Positions 17,440-25,318 of a DNA stretch of 49,556 nucleotides are shown in pieces; the stretch's first letter is position 1; each line of letters opens with the position of its first letter. Location of the stretch: assembly GCF_004000765.1 (NCBI RefSeq), contig NZ_BILW01000046.1, positions 1 to 49,556 of the forward strand, written 5' to 3'. The notes beneath the pieces were generated by a model. It had not been told where the DNA came from, did not search any database, and saw only the letters and a list, made by a program, of their open reading frames with translations. The DNA comes from Paenibacillus chondroitinus NBRC 15376. Its GTDB lineage: Bacteria; Bacillota; Bacilli; Paenibacillales; NBRC-103111. Made by a program: the position numbers and the translations under genes.

Positions 17440-18303
17440 GTGGAGAAACGAATGTTCGGCCGGACGGGGCAGCAATTTCCGCTGCTCAGCTTTGGCGCAC
17501 AACGCATCGTAGACGAGCATAACTGTACGGAAGACGAGGCTATTGCGATCGTGAATCGCGCGATTGACGAAGGCATCACTTATTTCGATACGGCGCCGAG
17601 TTATTCGAAAGGCCAATCAGAAGAAAGACTCGGCAAAGCTTTAGCGCTCCATGGCCGCAGAAACGATGTCTGGATTGCGACCAAAACAAACGACCGCACG
17701 AGAGACGGTTCTTTGAAGCTGCTCGAAGAGAGCCTGAAAAGACTGCAAACCGACCATGTGGAAGAATGGCGCTTGCACAATATCATGACAATGGAAGAGT
17801 TGGACAAATGCTTTGCCAAAGGCGGTGCGTTGGAAGCGCTGATTGAAGCAAAAGACCAAGGCTTGATCAAGCATATCTCGATCAGCGGACATACGAATCC
17901 TCGCGTACAGCTCGAAGCCATCGACCGGTACCCGTTCGATAGCGCGCTTGTGGCTCTCTCCGCCGCCGACCACCTCGTATACAGCTTCGCGCATGAATTC
18001 CTGCCGAAAGCGAATGAGAAAGGCATTGCAGTGATCGGCATGAAAGTGATGGCGCTTGGCAAGCTTGCTCCGTGGTACGAGAAGGCCTTGCAATACACGT
18101 TCTCTCTACCGATTTCCACGGCAATCGTTGGCATGGAATCGATGGAGCAGCTGGAGCAGAACCTGGCTATCGCCAAGAGCTTCAAACCTATGACGGACCT
18201 TGAGCAGTTGTCCTTCTTGAAAGAAATCATGCATCTGGCTAATCCGGATGTACTGCGTTGGAAATCAACCGACTGGGTGTCGGGGGAATGGTATGTTCGT
18301 TAG
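17440..18303 (+). CDS. Aldo/keto reductase
   Basis: A 287-residue NADPH-type aldo/keto reductase (TIM barrel). The catalytic set is visible: Asp and Tyr in YFDTAPSYSKGQSEERLG near 48-65, Lys in IATKTND near 82 and His in WRLHNIM near 113. GTG at 17440 is 8 bases after AGGAG; an ATG at 17434 is too close to that site but possible. It lacks the ferredoxin domain of some relatives. Substrate is unknown; the rhamnose/lactate cluster is convergent with it, and lactaldehyde is one speculative substrate. Confidence 0.9.
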   Translation: MEKRMFGRTGQQFPLLSFGAQRIVDEHNCTEDEAIAIVNRAIDEGITYFDTAPSYSKGQSEERLGKALALHGRRNDVWIATKTNDRTRDGSLKLLEESLKRLQTDHVEEWRLHNIMTMEELDKCFAKGGALEALIEAKDQGLIKHISISGHTNPRVQLEAIDRYPFDSALVALSAADHLVYSFAHEFLPKANEKGIAVIGMKVMALGKLAPWYEKALQYTFSLPISTAIVGMESMEQLEQNLAIAKSFKPMTDLEQLSFLKEIMHLANPDVLRWKSTDWVSGEWYVR

Positions 18304-18361
18304 AAGGCGCACAAGGATAAACGCTTTCGTCTTCTTTCTAGGGTAGATGCGAAGCAAAAGT

Positions 18362-18398
18362 AAAGGAGCTAAGCGGCATGAATGCGCTTAGCTCCTTT
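18362..18398 (+). terminator. Terminator after aldo/keto reductase
   Basis: AAAGGAGCTAAGC pairs with GCTTAGCTCCTTT around a 11-base loop, 60 bp past the stop. Confidence 0.85.
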
Positions 18399-18460
18399 GC
18401 TTTTTGCATCAATCGTTATGAAAGTGATGGCCCCCGCTTCTTGACTTACTCAGAGGCATC

Positions 18461-18638
18461 GGGAACTACGGGGCGCTTTTTATGCCAAGTAGGCTGATTT
18501 CAGAGTCGGTTGGGAATTGTGGGGTCTTATTTGCTCTCCATATGGTGGTAGAGAACCAATATTCAACAAATAGAGGCCCCTAGTTCCCTGTCGCTGGCAA
18601 AAGTGTTGATTCTCAGGAAATAGGGGATCGTAGTTCCC
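18461..18638. repeat. Intergenic four-unit element, copy A1
   Basis: Four ~21-bp units: forward at 18461 (GGGAACTACGGGGCG...) and 18512, inverted ending at 18588 and 18638 (...TAGTTCCC). Start-to-start 51 bp for the forward pair, 50 bp for the inverted pair; inner pair spans 77 bp. Lies between the convergent aldo/keto reductase and lutC genes. No transposase or open frame belongs to it. Confidence 0.85.
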
Positions 18639-18692
18639 ATAAACAACTCCCCACCGGCACAATATCCACTTGCCGGAAGAGGTTCACGATAC

Positions 18693-19439
18693 TCATTCAA
18701 TAATGAGTGCATAAACGATGCCGGGACCATGTACCCCAATGGTCAAATCGTTTTCGATATCGGCTGACCGGCTCGGGCCTGATATGAAATGTATGCCGGC
18801 CGGCCGCTCGCCTAAGGCAAGCTCGTCGAAAGGCCGCAGAACCTCGCCGAGCTTCGTCCGCAGACGCTCCACAGGGATGATCGCGATGAACGTCGTCGGA
18901 AGCAGACTAACGCTTCGGCCTCGCGTAGCGTCGGACGTGACGACTAGCGAGCCCGTGTATGCGACCGCATGCTCGACAGCGACGATCCCGATATCTGCGC
19001 CAGCGGCCTTGGCGACCAGCTCATCTTTGGCCTCAGCGGTAGCGTCCTGCGCGTTCCACACGGTGATGTTCGTTTCCGTGCCGGCCGAGAGGCTTGCGCG
19101 CAGCATTTCCAGCTCAGGCTGATCCTGCATGATCAGATTTTTCGCTTGCGTTTTAGCAATAAAATCCGTGATAAAAGCTTGCGCTTCGGCCATGCCCGAC
19201 AACCGGTAGGTGTGTCCGCCTGCTTTTTGCCAGTTCGCCATGAAGAGCTGAATCCGCTCCTCCAGCGGGAGGTTTACCTCCTCCCAAAAAGCTGGAGCCC
19301 CCTTCATCGGATGTGCCGGAGCGCTCTGGAGCGGCTTTGCTCGGCCAAGGCGCGTCGAAATATTAGCAAAGAAGGATTCCTGCTTCTTGAGAGCTTCTTC
19401 GTGCAATTGCTGCAGAAATGCCGGATCTGATTTAGCCAT
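18693..19439 (-). CDS. lutC: Lactate utilization protein LutC (LUD domain)
   Basis: A 248-residue LUD-domain protein, third subunit of the LutABC L-lactate oxidation system. The domain (about 70-245) has AVAYTGSLV, RGRSVSLLPTTFIAI and HFISGPSRSADIENDLTIGVHGPG, typical of LutC. Its ATG overlaps the end of lutB. The coding region is visibly GC-rich in its second half. Last gene of the rhamnose-lactate cluster. Confidence 0.94.
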   Translation of the reverse strand: MAKSDPAFLQQLHEEALKKQESFFANISTRLGRAKPLQSAPAHPMKGAPAFWEEVNLPLEERIQLFMANWQKAGGHTYRLSGMAEAQAFITDFIAKTQAKNLIMQDQPELEMLRASLSAGTETNITVWNAQDATAEAKDELVAKAAGADIGIVAVEHAVAYTGSLVVTSDATRGRSVSLLPTTFIAIIPVERLRTKLGEVLRPFDELALGERPAGIHFISGPSRSADIENDLTIGVHGPGIVYALIIE

Positions 19440-20949
19440 GATGATGTCCTCCTCCGCCGTTTTTGCGATCAGCCACCAGTTTCTCCATACGTGCTTTCAT
19501 GACGGCGTCAAGCTCAGGGAACGTGCCTTCCAGCTCCTGCTCGATGTCCTTCCACGACTCGCGGAATGTCTTGCTCGCCATACTAGGCGCATATCGATAG
19601 GAGTTCCAACCTTTGAGCGGGCCAATCCGCGCTTTGATATGGCCATCCCGCACGAGCAGCTTTTGCCCGACGCGACCGAGTTTAATGAGCGCCTTTACCC
19701 TTTTGGCATCGGACATGAGGAAATTAAAGCCTTTCATCCCTACTTTCTCCGCTAAATCCGTCGATCCCCGCTCTACTTTGCGTTGGCGGAGATAAACAAG
19801 CATATCGTGCAGCGGGATTTTGACCGGACAAGCCTCATAACACGCCCCGCAGAGGCTGGAGGCGCCCGCGATGTCGTCCCACTGGTCGACATTTTTGTTC
19901 AAGGCCGGCGTAAGCACCGCGCCGATCGGACCGCTGTAGACGCCGCCGTAGGCATGACCGCCGATATGGCGGTACACCGGGCAGGCGTTCAAGCAAGCGC
20001 CGCAGCGAATGCAATTCAGCAATTCCTGGAATTGCGGATCGCCTAGCTGCAGAGAGCGGCCATTATCGAGGATGATGATATGCATCTCCTCGGGGCCATC
20101 GCCGTCCTGCTTGCGCTGCGGACCGGAAATAACGGACATATACACCGTCAGTTTCTGTCCGGTTGCAGAGCGAGGCAGCAGCGTCGCCATGACCTCGAGA
20201 TCATCCAGCGTAGGAATGATACGTTCCATCCCCATGTAGGTGATCTGTATCTTCGGAATCGTGCTGACCATCCGCGCATTGCCTTCATTTTCAAAGAGCA
20301 CCATCGAACCTGTTTCGGCAATGGCAAAATTACAGCCCGTCATCCCGATGTCGGCTTCAAGGAATTTCTCCCTCAGTTTTCTGCGTACGTATCCGGCCAA
20401 AATTCCCGTATCGGGCTCAAGCTTCTCTCCTGCGTCTTCAGACAGCAGATCAGCGATCTGGTACCGGTTTTTGTGAATCGCCGGGATAATGATATGCGAC
20501 GGTGTTTCGCCAGCCAGTTGAATGATATACTCACCAAGGTCCGTCTCAATCGCTTCTACGCCGATTTGCTCCAGCGCACGGTTGATGTGCAGCTCCTCGG
20601 AAACCATCGACTTGGATTTCACGGCGCTTTTCGCCTTCTTGTGCTCGGCAATCTGCATCGTTAGCTTAACCGCATCCGCCGCATCGGCAGCGAAATGGAC
20701 GTGCACCCCTTGGGCCCTTGCATTTTCAACAAATTTGCCAAGGTAGTAATCGAGATGCGCGATCGTATGCAGCCGAATTTCTCGTCCGCGTTCGCGCCAC
20801 GCTTCCCAATTGCCATGCTCGGCGGTCGCAGCCAGCTTCCCGTTCTTCAATCGTTCCGTCGTAAATTTCACCGCATTGCGCAAAAAGTCGTTGTTCAGCG
20901 CAATTTTGGATCTTTCCTTCACCGTTCCGCCAGGTTTATGCTCGCTCAT
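19432..20949 (-). CDS. lutB: Lactate utilization iron-sulfur protein LutB
   Basis: About 505 residues. An N-terminal LUD domain (about 60-300) is followed by a two-cluster ferredoxin segment CIRCGACLNACPVY and LCGACYEACPVKIP (about 308-375), then a DUF3390-like tail. It carries electrons from L-lactate in the LutABC complex. ATG at 20949 or TTG at 20955 (6 bases after GGGAG) may be the start; both overlap lutA, showing coupling. Confidence 0.95.
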   Translation of the reverse strand: MSEHKPGGTVKERSKIALNNDFLRNAVKFTTERLKNGKLAATAEHGNWEAWRERGREIRLHTIAHLDYYLGKFVENARAQGVHVHFAADAADAVKLTMQIAEHKKAKSAVKSKSMVSEELHINRALEQIGVEAIETDLGEYIIQLAGETPSHIIIPAIHKNRYQIADLLSEDAGEKLEPDTGILAGYVRRKLREKFLEADIGMTGCNFAIAETGSMVLFENEGNARMVSTIPKIQITYMGMERIIPTLDDLEVMATLLPRSATGQKLTVYMSVISGPQRKQDGDGPEEMHIIILDNGRSLQLGDPQFQELLNCIRCGACLNACPVYRHIGGHAYGGVYSGPIGAVLTPALNKNVDQWDDIAGASSLCGACYEACPVKIPLHDMLVYLRQRKVERGSTDLAEKVGMKGFNFLMSDAKRVKALIKLGRVGQKLLVRDGHIKARIGPLKGWNSYRYAPSMASKTFRESWKDIEQELEGTFPELDAVMKARMEKLVADRKNGGGGHHHG

Positions 20950-21679
20950 GGGCAAGTTTCACTCCCTCAGCCAATAATTCCGCCAGATGCATCACCTTGA
21001 CAGGTTTTCCTCGAAACGCTAAATTACCGGCAATATTCATTAAACAGCCCATATCAAGCCCGACGAGCATCTCGGCTTCCGTCTCCAGGACGTGGTCGGA
21101 TTTCTCGGACACCATCGCCCCGGAAATATCGCACATTTTCACCGCAAAAGTACCGCCAAACCCGCAGCAATCCTCGGCATGAGAAAGCGGCAGCAGTTCC
21201 ATGCCGCGAACATTTTGCATCAGCTGCATTGGTTCAGCCTTAACCCCCAGAAGCCGGCTGCCATGGCAGGACGGATGGTAGGTCACTTTGTGCGGGAATA
21301 CGGCTCCCACATCCGTAACCCCTAACACTTGCACGAGGAACTGCGTGAACTCATAGGTTTTCTCAACGAGCCGATTCGCGCGTGCTAGATTAACAGGGTC
21401 ATTTTCAAAAAGCTTCGGATAATAATGGTGAATCATGCTCGTGCAGGAACCCGAAGGCGATATGACAAAATCGCTGTCTTCAAAAGCCTCCAGCAGCGTC
21501 ATGGCGGAGCCTCGCGCCTCATCCCAATAACCGCTGTTGAACGCGGGTTGGCCGCAGCAGGTTTGCTTCGCCGGGAAGTCTAGCTTGACTCCGTATTTTG
21601 CAAGTAAATGAACGATAGACTCGCCAACCTTGGGATAGACAAGATCGCTGAGGCACGTTATGAACATCGATACTTTCAT
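20936..21679 (-). CDS. lutA: Lactate utilization iron-sulfur protein LutA
   Basis: A 247-residue protein with two CCG domains: CCGQPAFNSGY near 42 and CCGFGGTFAVK near 172, plus an HPSCH-type site, which bind iron-sulfur in the succinate-dehydrogenase-C/GlpC-like family. The start ATG at 21679 begins MKVSMFITCLSD; the open frame runs further 5' without a start that fits. The 112-bp gap from rhaR holds only a weak promoter-like TTCGTA-17-TATAAC, so cotranscription with rha genes is likely but not certain. Confidence 0.94.
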   Translation of the reverse strand: MKVSMFITCLSDLVYPKVGESIVHLLAKYGVKLDFPAKQTCCGQPAFNSGYWDEARGSAMTLLEAFEDSDFVISPSGSCTSMIHHYYPKLFENDPVNLARANRLVEKTYEFTQFLVQVLGVTDVGAVFPHKVTYHPSCHGSRLLGVKAEPMQLMQNVRGMELLPLSHAEDCCGFGGTFAVKMCDISGAMVSEKSDHVLETEAEMLVGLDMGCLMNIAGNLAFRGKPVKVMHLAELLAEGVKLAHERA

Positions 21680-21791
21680 GTTGCAGCTGACTCCCTTCCT
21701 GCATCGTTCCCCCCACAGAGGCAGGTGGTTATACAAAAAACCATCCTCAGTACGAAAGCGAACATACTGGAGATGGAAGGAACAATGTCTT

Positions 21792-22559
21792 CTACTCTTT
21801 ATCTAATTGGATGACGTGAACCCCTTTCTCCCGAATACGGTCCACATCCTCCTTATTGGTTTGTCCGTCTGTGATCACATGCTTGATTTCAGGCCACGCT
21901 GCGACTTGCGTCAAAGACTGCATCCCGAATTTGCTGTGATCGGCTAGCAGATAGGTTTCATCGGCAATGGAGATCATTTTGCGCTTAATAAGCGCTTGCA
22001 GCTCATTCGATTCGCTGATGCCGCGTTGAATATGAACCCCTTTGCAAGAAAGGAATAGCTTATGGACGTGATACATATCCAGTGATCTCTCCGCTAGTGG
22101 TCCTACATAGGACAACGATTTGGGCGAGAGAAGTCCTCCCGTAGAAATCACTTGGATCTTCTCCTTGCCGCTAACCTCGAGCGCGACTTTCATCGAATTC
22201 GTAAGGATGGTCAGCTGCATATCCGGAATCAATTTGGCCATATACCAAGCCGTTGTGCTCGCATCCAAAATGATGCGGTCGCCTTCGCGAATATGCGATA
22301 CCGCTTCCTTCGCGATAGCGTTCTTGAAATCGGCGTGTTCCGTTTCCCTTTCCAGGAAAGGCACTTCCGACTGCGCTTCTTTCACGCTTACGGCGCCGCC
22401 ATGGCTGCGCATCAGCTTGCCTTCGCTTTCCAATCGATCCAAATCTCTTCGAATCGTCTCTTCCGTCACTTGACACAGCTCGCTGAGCTCCGTCACGCGA
22501 ATGCTTCCTCTTTCATTGACTAACTGAACGATTCTCTGCCATCTTTCCGCTACCAGCAT
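21792..22559 (-). CDS. rhaR: DeoR-family rhamnose operon regulator
   Basis: A 255-residue DeoR-type repressor. The winged helix (about 5-58) reads LCQVTEETIRRDLDRLESEGKLMRSHGGAV, and the C-terminal sugar-phosphate sensor domain has ILDASTTAWYMAK, LTNSMKVAL and DHSKFG. Its place inside the rha cluster, 10 bp after rhaB, parallels RhaR of Bacillus subtilis, which answers to rhamnulose 1-phosphate. Name given by context and family. Confidence 0.85.
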   Translation of the reverse strand: MLVAERWQRIVQLVNERGSIRVTELSELCQVTEETIRRDLDRLESEGKLMRSHGGAVSVKEAQSEVPFLERETEHADFKNAIAKEAVSHIREGDRIILDASTTAWYMAKLIPDMQLTILTNSMKVALEVSGKEKIQVISTGGLLSPKSLSYVGPLAERSLDMYHVHKLFLSCKGVHIQRGISESNELQALIKRKMISIADETYLLADHSKFGMQSLTQVAAWPEIKHVITDGQTNKEDVDRIREKGVHVIQLDKE

Positions 22560-22568
22560 CGTCTTCCC

Positions 22569-24068
22569 TCATTTCATCCTCGATCGGGACGCCACCTGAC
22601 AAAATGTTGCATACGCCGCCTGCCAACCCGCAGCATCCTCGGGGATGTACGTTTTGACCGGGAACGAATTCCGAATCAGCTTCCTGGCTTCGCGCAAATT
22701 TGCGATATACCCTAATGCTATCCATTGTACTACAAGGTTTCCTAAGGCACTACCCTCGACAGGACCTGCCCAAACCTCGCGCCCTGTAGCGCTCGCAGTG
22801 AATTGGCAAAGCAGCTCATTCTGAATGCCGCCGCCAACAATGTGAAGTCCAGGGTACGTAACACCCGTCAGCTGCTCGGTCCATTCCAGCACAAACCGAT
22901 ATTTGAATGCCAGGCTTTCTAAAATGCAGCGGGCGATTTCACCTTCGGATTGCGGAACAACCTGCTGCGTATCCCGGCAATATTGCTGAATTTGCTTCGG
23001 CATATGCTGCGGATTAAGAAACATGTCGTCATCAGGATCGATGAAAGATTGAAAAGGTTTCGCTTGCTCAGCAAGCTTCACGAGAGCGGCAAAGCTGAGG
23101 TTTTTGCCTTCTTTATCCCACGTCCGCTTACACTCTTGGATTAGCCACAAGCCCATGATGTTCTTCAGCAAACGGTTCGTGCCATACACGCCGCCTTCGT
23201 TCGTGAAGTTCCAAGCCAAAGCTTGCTCCGTTAAGACAGGTTCCTTCGTTTCTGTCCCCAACAGAGACCAAGTGCCGCAGCTTAGGAAGGCAAAATGATC
23301 GTCCAGCGCAGGAACTGCCACAACGGCGGAAGCCGTGTCATGCTCACCTACGGCAATGACAGGAATTGAAGCAACATCAAGATCCGCGCAGATATCTGCA
23401 GTTAAGGCTCCTACTCGTGTGCCCGAAGGTACTGGGTTCAGCAACAAACCGGCTGGAAGATCAAGCTGTTCGAGAAGCTCCGCATCCCACGCCTTCGTTG
23501 TGGCATTCAAGAGCTGTGTCGTAGTAGCGTTCGTGAATTCACTATGCTTTTCCCCGGTTAAGAAATAACGGAGCAAATCTGGAATCATCAACAATGTTTC
23601 AGCTCGTTCCAACAATTCCGGATTTCTTTCCTTGATTGCAGCAAGCTGAAAAATCGAATTGAATTGCAGAAATTGGAGCCCCGTTTTGGCATAAAGCTTT
23701 TCGCGTCCAACTTTTGCAAACACCTTTTCCATCGCATGGTCCGTCTGGTGATCACGGTAATGATACGGATTGCCCAGCAGCTCGCCGTTTTTGGAAAGCA
23801 GACCGAAATCTACCGCCCAGGAATCAATCGCCAAACTCTCAATATCCGTATATCCTAGCTGCTTCGTCTGTAAAATGCCTTGTTTCAACTCATGAAACAA
23901 GCGCAATATGTCCCAGTGAAGATGGTCGCCCACCTTCACCGGATCATTTGGAAAGCGGTGAATTTCCTCGATCGTCACTTGGCCCGCTTCAGAATCAAGG
24001 CGTCCGACGATCGCTCTGCCGCTGCTTGCTCCCAAATCAAAGGCCAGAACGCTTGAGGGTTTACTCAC
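22569..24068 (-). CDS. rhaB: Rhamnulokinase
   Basis: A 499-residue FGGY-family kinase that phosphorylates L-rhamnulose to rhamnulose 1-phosphate. It begins with the ATP-fold motif LAFDLGASSGRAIVG, has SLAIDSWAVDFGLL, AVGEHDTASAVVA, FLSCGTWSLLG and HIVGGGIQNELLCQ, all standard for rhamnulokinase. Its ATG overlaps the rhaA stop by 4 bases. Confidence 0.96.
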   Translation of the reverse strand: MSKPSSVLAFDLGASSGRAIVGRLDSEAGQVTIEEIHRFPNDPVKVGDHLHWDILRLFHELKQGILQTKQLGYTDIESLAIDSWAVDFGLLSKNGELLGNPYHYRDHQTDHAMEKVFAKVGREKLYAKTGLQFLQFNSIFQLAAIKERNPELLERAETLLMIPDLLRYFLTGEKHSEFTNATTTQLLNATTKAWDAELLEQLDLPAGLLLNPVPSGTRVGALTADICADLDVASIPVIAVGEHDTASAVVAVPALDDHFAFLSCGTWSLLGTETKEPVLTEQALAWNFTNEGGVYGTNRLLKNIMGLWLIQECKRTWDKEGKNLSFAALVKLAEQAKPFQSFIDPDDDMFLNPQHMPKQIQQYCRDTQQVVPQSEGEIARCILESLAFKYRFVLEWTEQLTGVTYPGLHIVGGGIQNELLCQFTASATGREVWAGPVEGSALGNLVVQWIALGYIANLREARKLIRNSFPVKTYIPEDAAGWQAAYATFCQVASRSRMK

Positions 24069-25285
24069 CAGCTCGCACCGCCTTTGCCGCGCACATTAAT
24101 GCTTTCGTCGTAGCCGCTTTCCAGGTAAGCTTTCATCGGATCAACCGGAACGCCGATTTCTTCGCGAACGGCTTGCAGCAGCGGTGTGACGTCGAATTCG
24201 AACGCTTTACGAACCGCGTCTTCAGCACCAAGAACGTCTTGGCGCTCTTGAGCGTCTTTCACTTCGTCCAGGTTAATCAGTAGCGCTTTTGCGTATTGCG
24301 TTTGAACGTTCAGCACAGAACGCAGCATCGCAGGGATTTTACGCTCGATATTGTGGCTTTGATCGATCATATACGCAATGTTGTTGGCAGCCTGGCGGAT
24401 TTGCGGGTTTTTATCATTCGCCGCATCAATGATTTGGTAGAAAATCAGGAACAATTCGTATGGATTCACGGAGCCTACGATCAAATCGTCATCCCCATAT
24501 TTGCGGGAATTGAAGTGAAAGCCGCCGAGTTTATTTTCATCTAACAAATAAGTCACGATATGCTCAATGTTGGTGCCTTGCGGGTGATGGCCTGTGTCTA
24601 CCAACACTTCCGCTTGAGGACCCAACTTGTTTGCCATGTTGAACGCCATGCCCCAATCCGCCAAATCCGTGTGGTAGAAGGCAGGCTCATAGAATTTGTA
24701 TTCAATCAGCATGCGCATGTTTGGCGTCATTGCGTTGTACATCTCATTGAGCGATTCATACATCCATGTTTTGCGAGCGCGAATGTCAACTTGACCCGGG
24801 TAGTTGGAACCGTCTGCGAACCAGAGGCTCAGGACATCAGAACCAACGGTTTTGGCGATGTCTACGCACTCCAGCAAGTGATCCGTCGCTTTGCGGCGAA
24901 TCGCTGCGTTCGAATTCGTCACGCTTCCGAAGATATAATCATCTTCTTGGAAAAGATTCGGGTTCACCGCACCGATCGAAACGCCCAAATCAGCGGCATG
25001 CTGCTTCAATTTCGCGTAATCGTCCACTTTGTCCCAAGGAATGTGAATCGCCACCGACGGGCAAACACCCGTCAGTTTATGAACCTGCGCAGCATCCTCG
25101 AATTTTTCGAAAGGATTGCGTGGCACGCCGTTTTGCTTGAACACTTTGAAGCGAGTTCCGGAATCTCCGTAACCCCAAGATGGAGTTTCTACTTTGAGGG
25201 CTTTCAGTTTGGCTTTTACAGCTGCCAGATCAATACCTCTATTTGCTTGCTGCTCTTCAAACAGTGCATATGCTTTATCACTCAT
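24065..25285 (-). CDS. rhaA: L-rhamnose isomerase (RhaI type)
   Basis: A 406-residue TIM-barrel isomerase converting L-rhamnose to L-rhamnulose. The metal-site stretches VLVDTGHHPQGTNIEHI and GGFHFNSRKYGDDDLIVG are clear. It is of the RhaI kind (Pseudomonas stutzeri-like) rather than the E. coli RhaA kind. ATG at 25285 has AGGAGG at 10 bases. It sits between the aldolase fusion and the kinase, in pathway order. Confidence 0.94.
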   Translation of the reverse strand: MSDKAYALFEEQQANRGIDLAAVKAKLKALKVETPSWGYGDSGTRFKVFKQNGVPRNPFEKFEDAAQVHKLTGVCPSVAIHIPWDKVDDYAKLKQHAADLGVSIGAVNPNLFQEDDYIFGSVTNSNAAIRRKATDHLLECVDIAKTVGSDVLSLWFADGSNYPGQVDIRARKTWMYESLNEMYNAMTPNMRMLIEYKFYEPAFYHTDLADWGMAFNMANKLGPQAEVLVDTGHHPQGTNIEHIVTYLLDENKLGGFHFNSRKYGDDDLIVGSVNPYELFLIFYQIIDAANDKNPQIRQAANNIAYMIDQSHNIERKIPAMLRSVLNVQTQYAKALLINLDEVKDAQERQDVLGAEDAVRKAFEFDVTPLLQAVREEIGVPVDPMKAYLESGYDESINVRGKGGASW

Positions 25286-25318
25286 CGGATAATAGCCTCC
25301 TTTTGGGTATGGAACGGA

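Noticed and set aside
18461..18638. CRISPR-like array from regular ~50-bp spacing
   Set aside because: Only four units, half of them inverted, no cas genes, and spacers are not of unique protospacer type.
18480..18662. Short minus-strand open frame
   Set aside because: It lies across the repeat element and shows no protein-like pattern.
20080..20664. Plus-strand open frame of 194 codons
   Set aside because: Antisense shadow of lutB, which has full family motifs.
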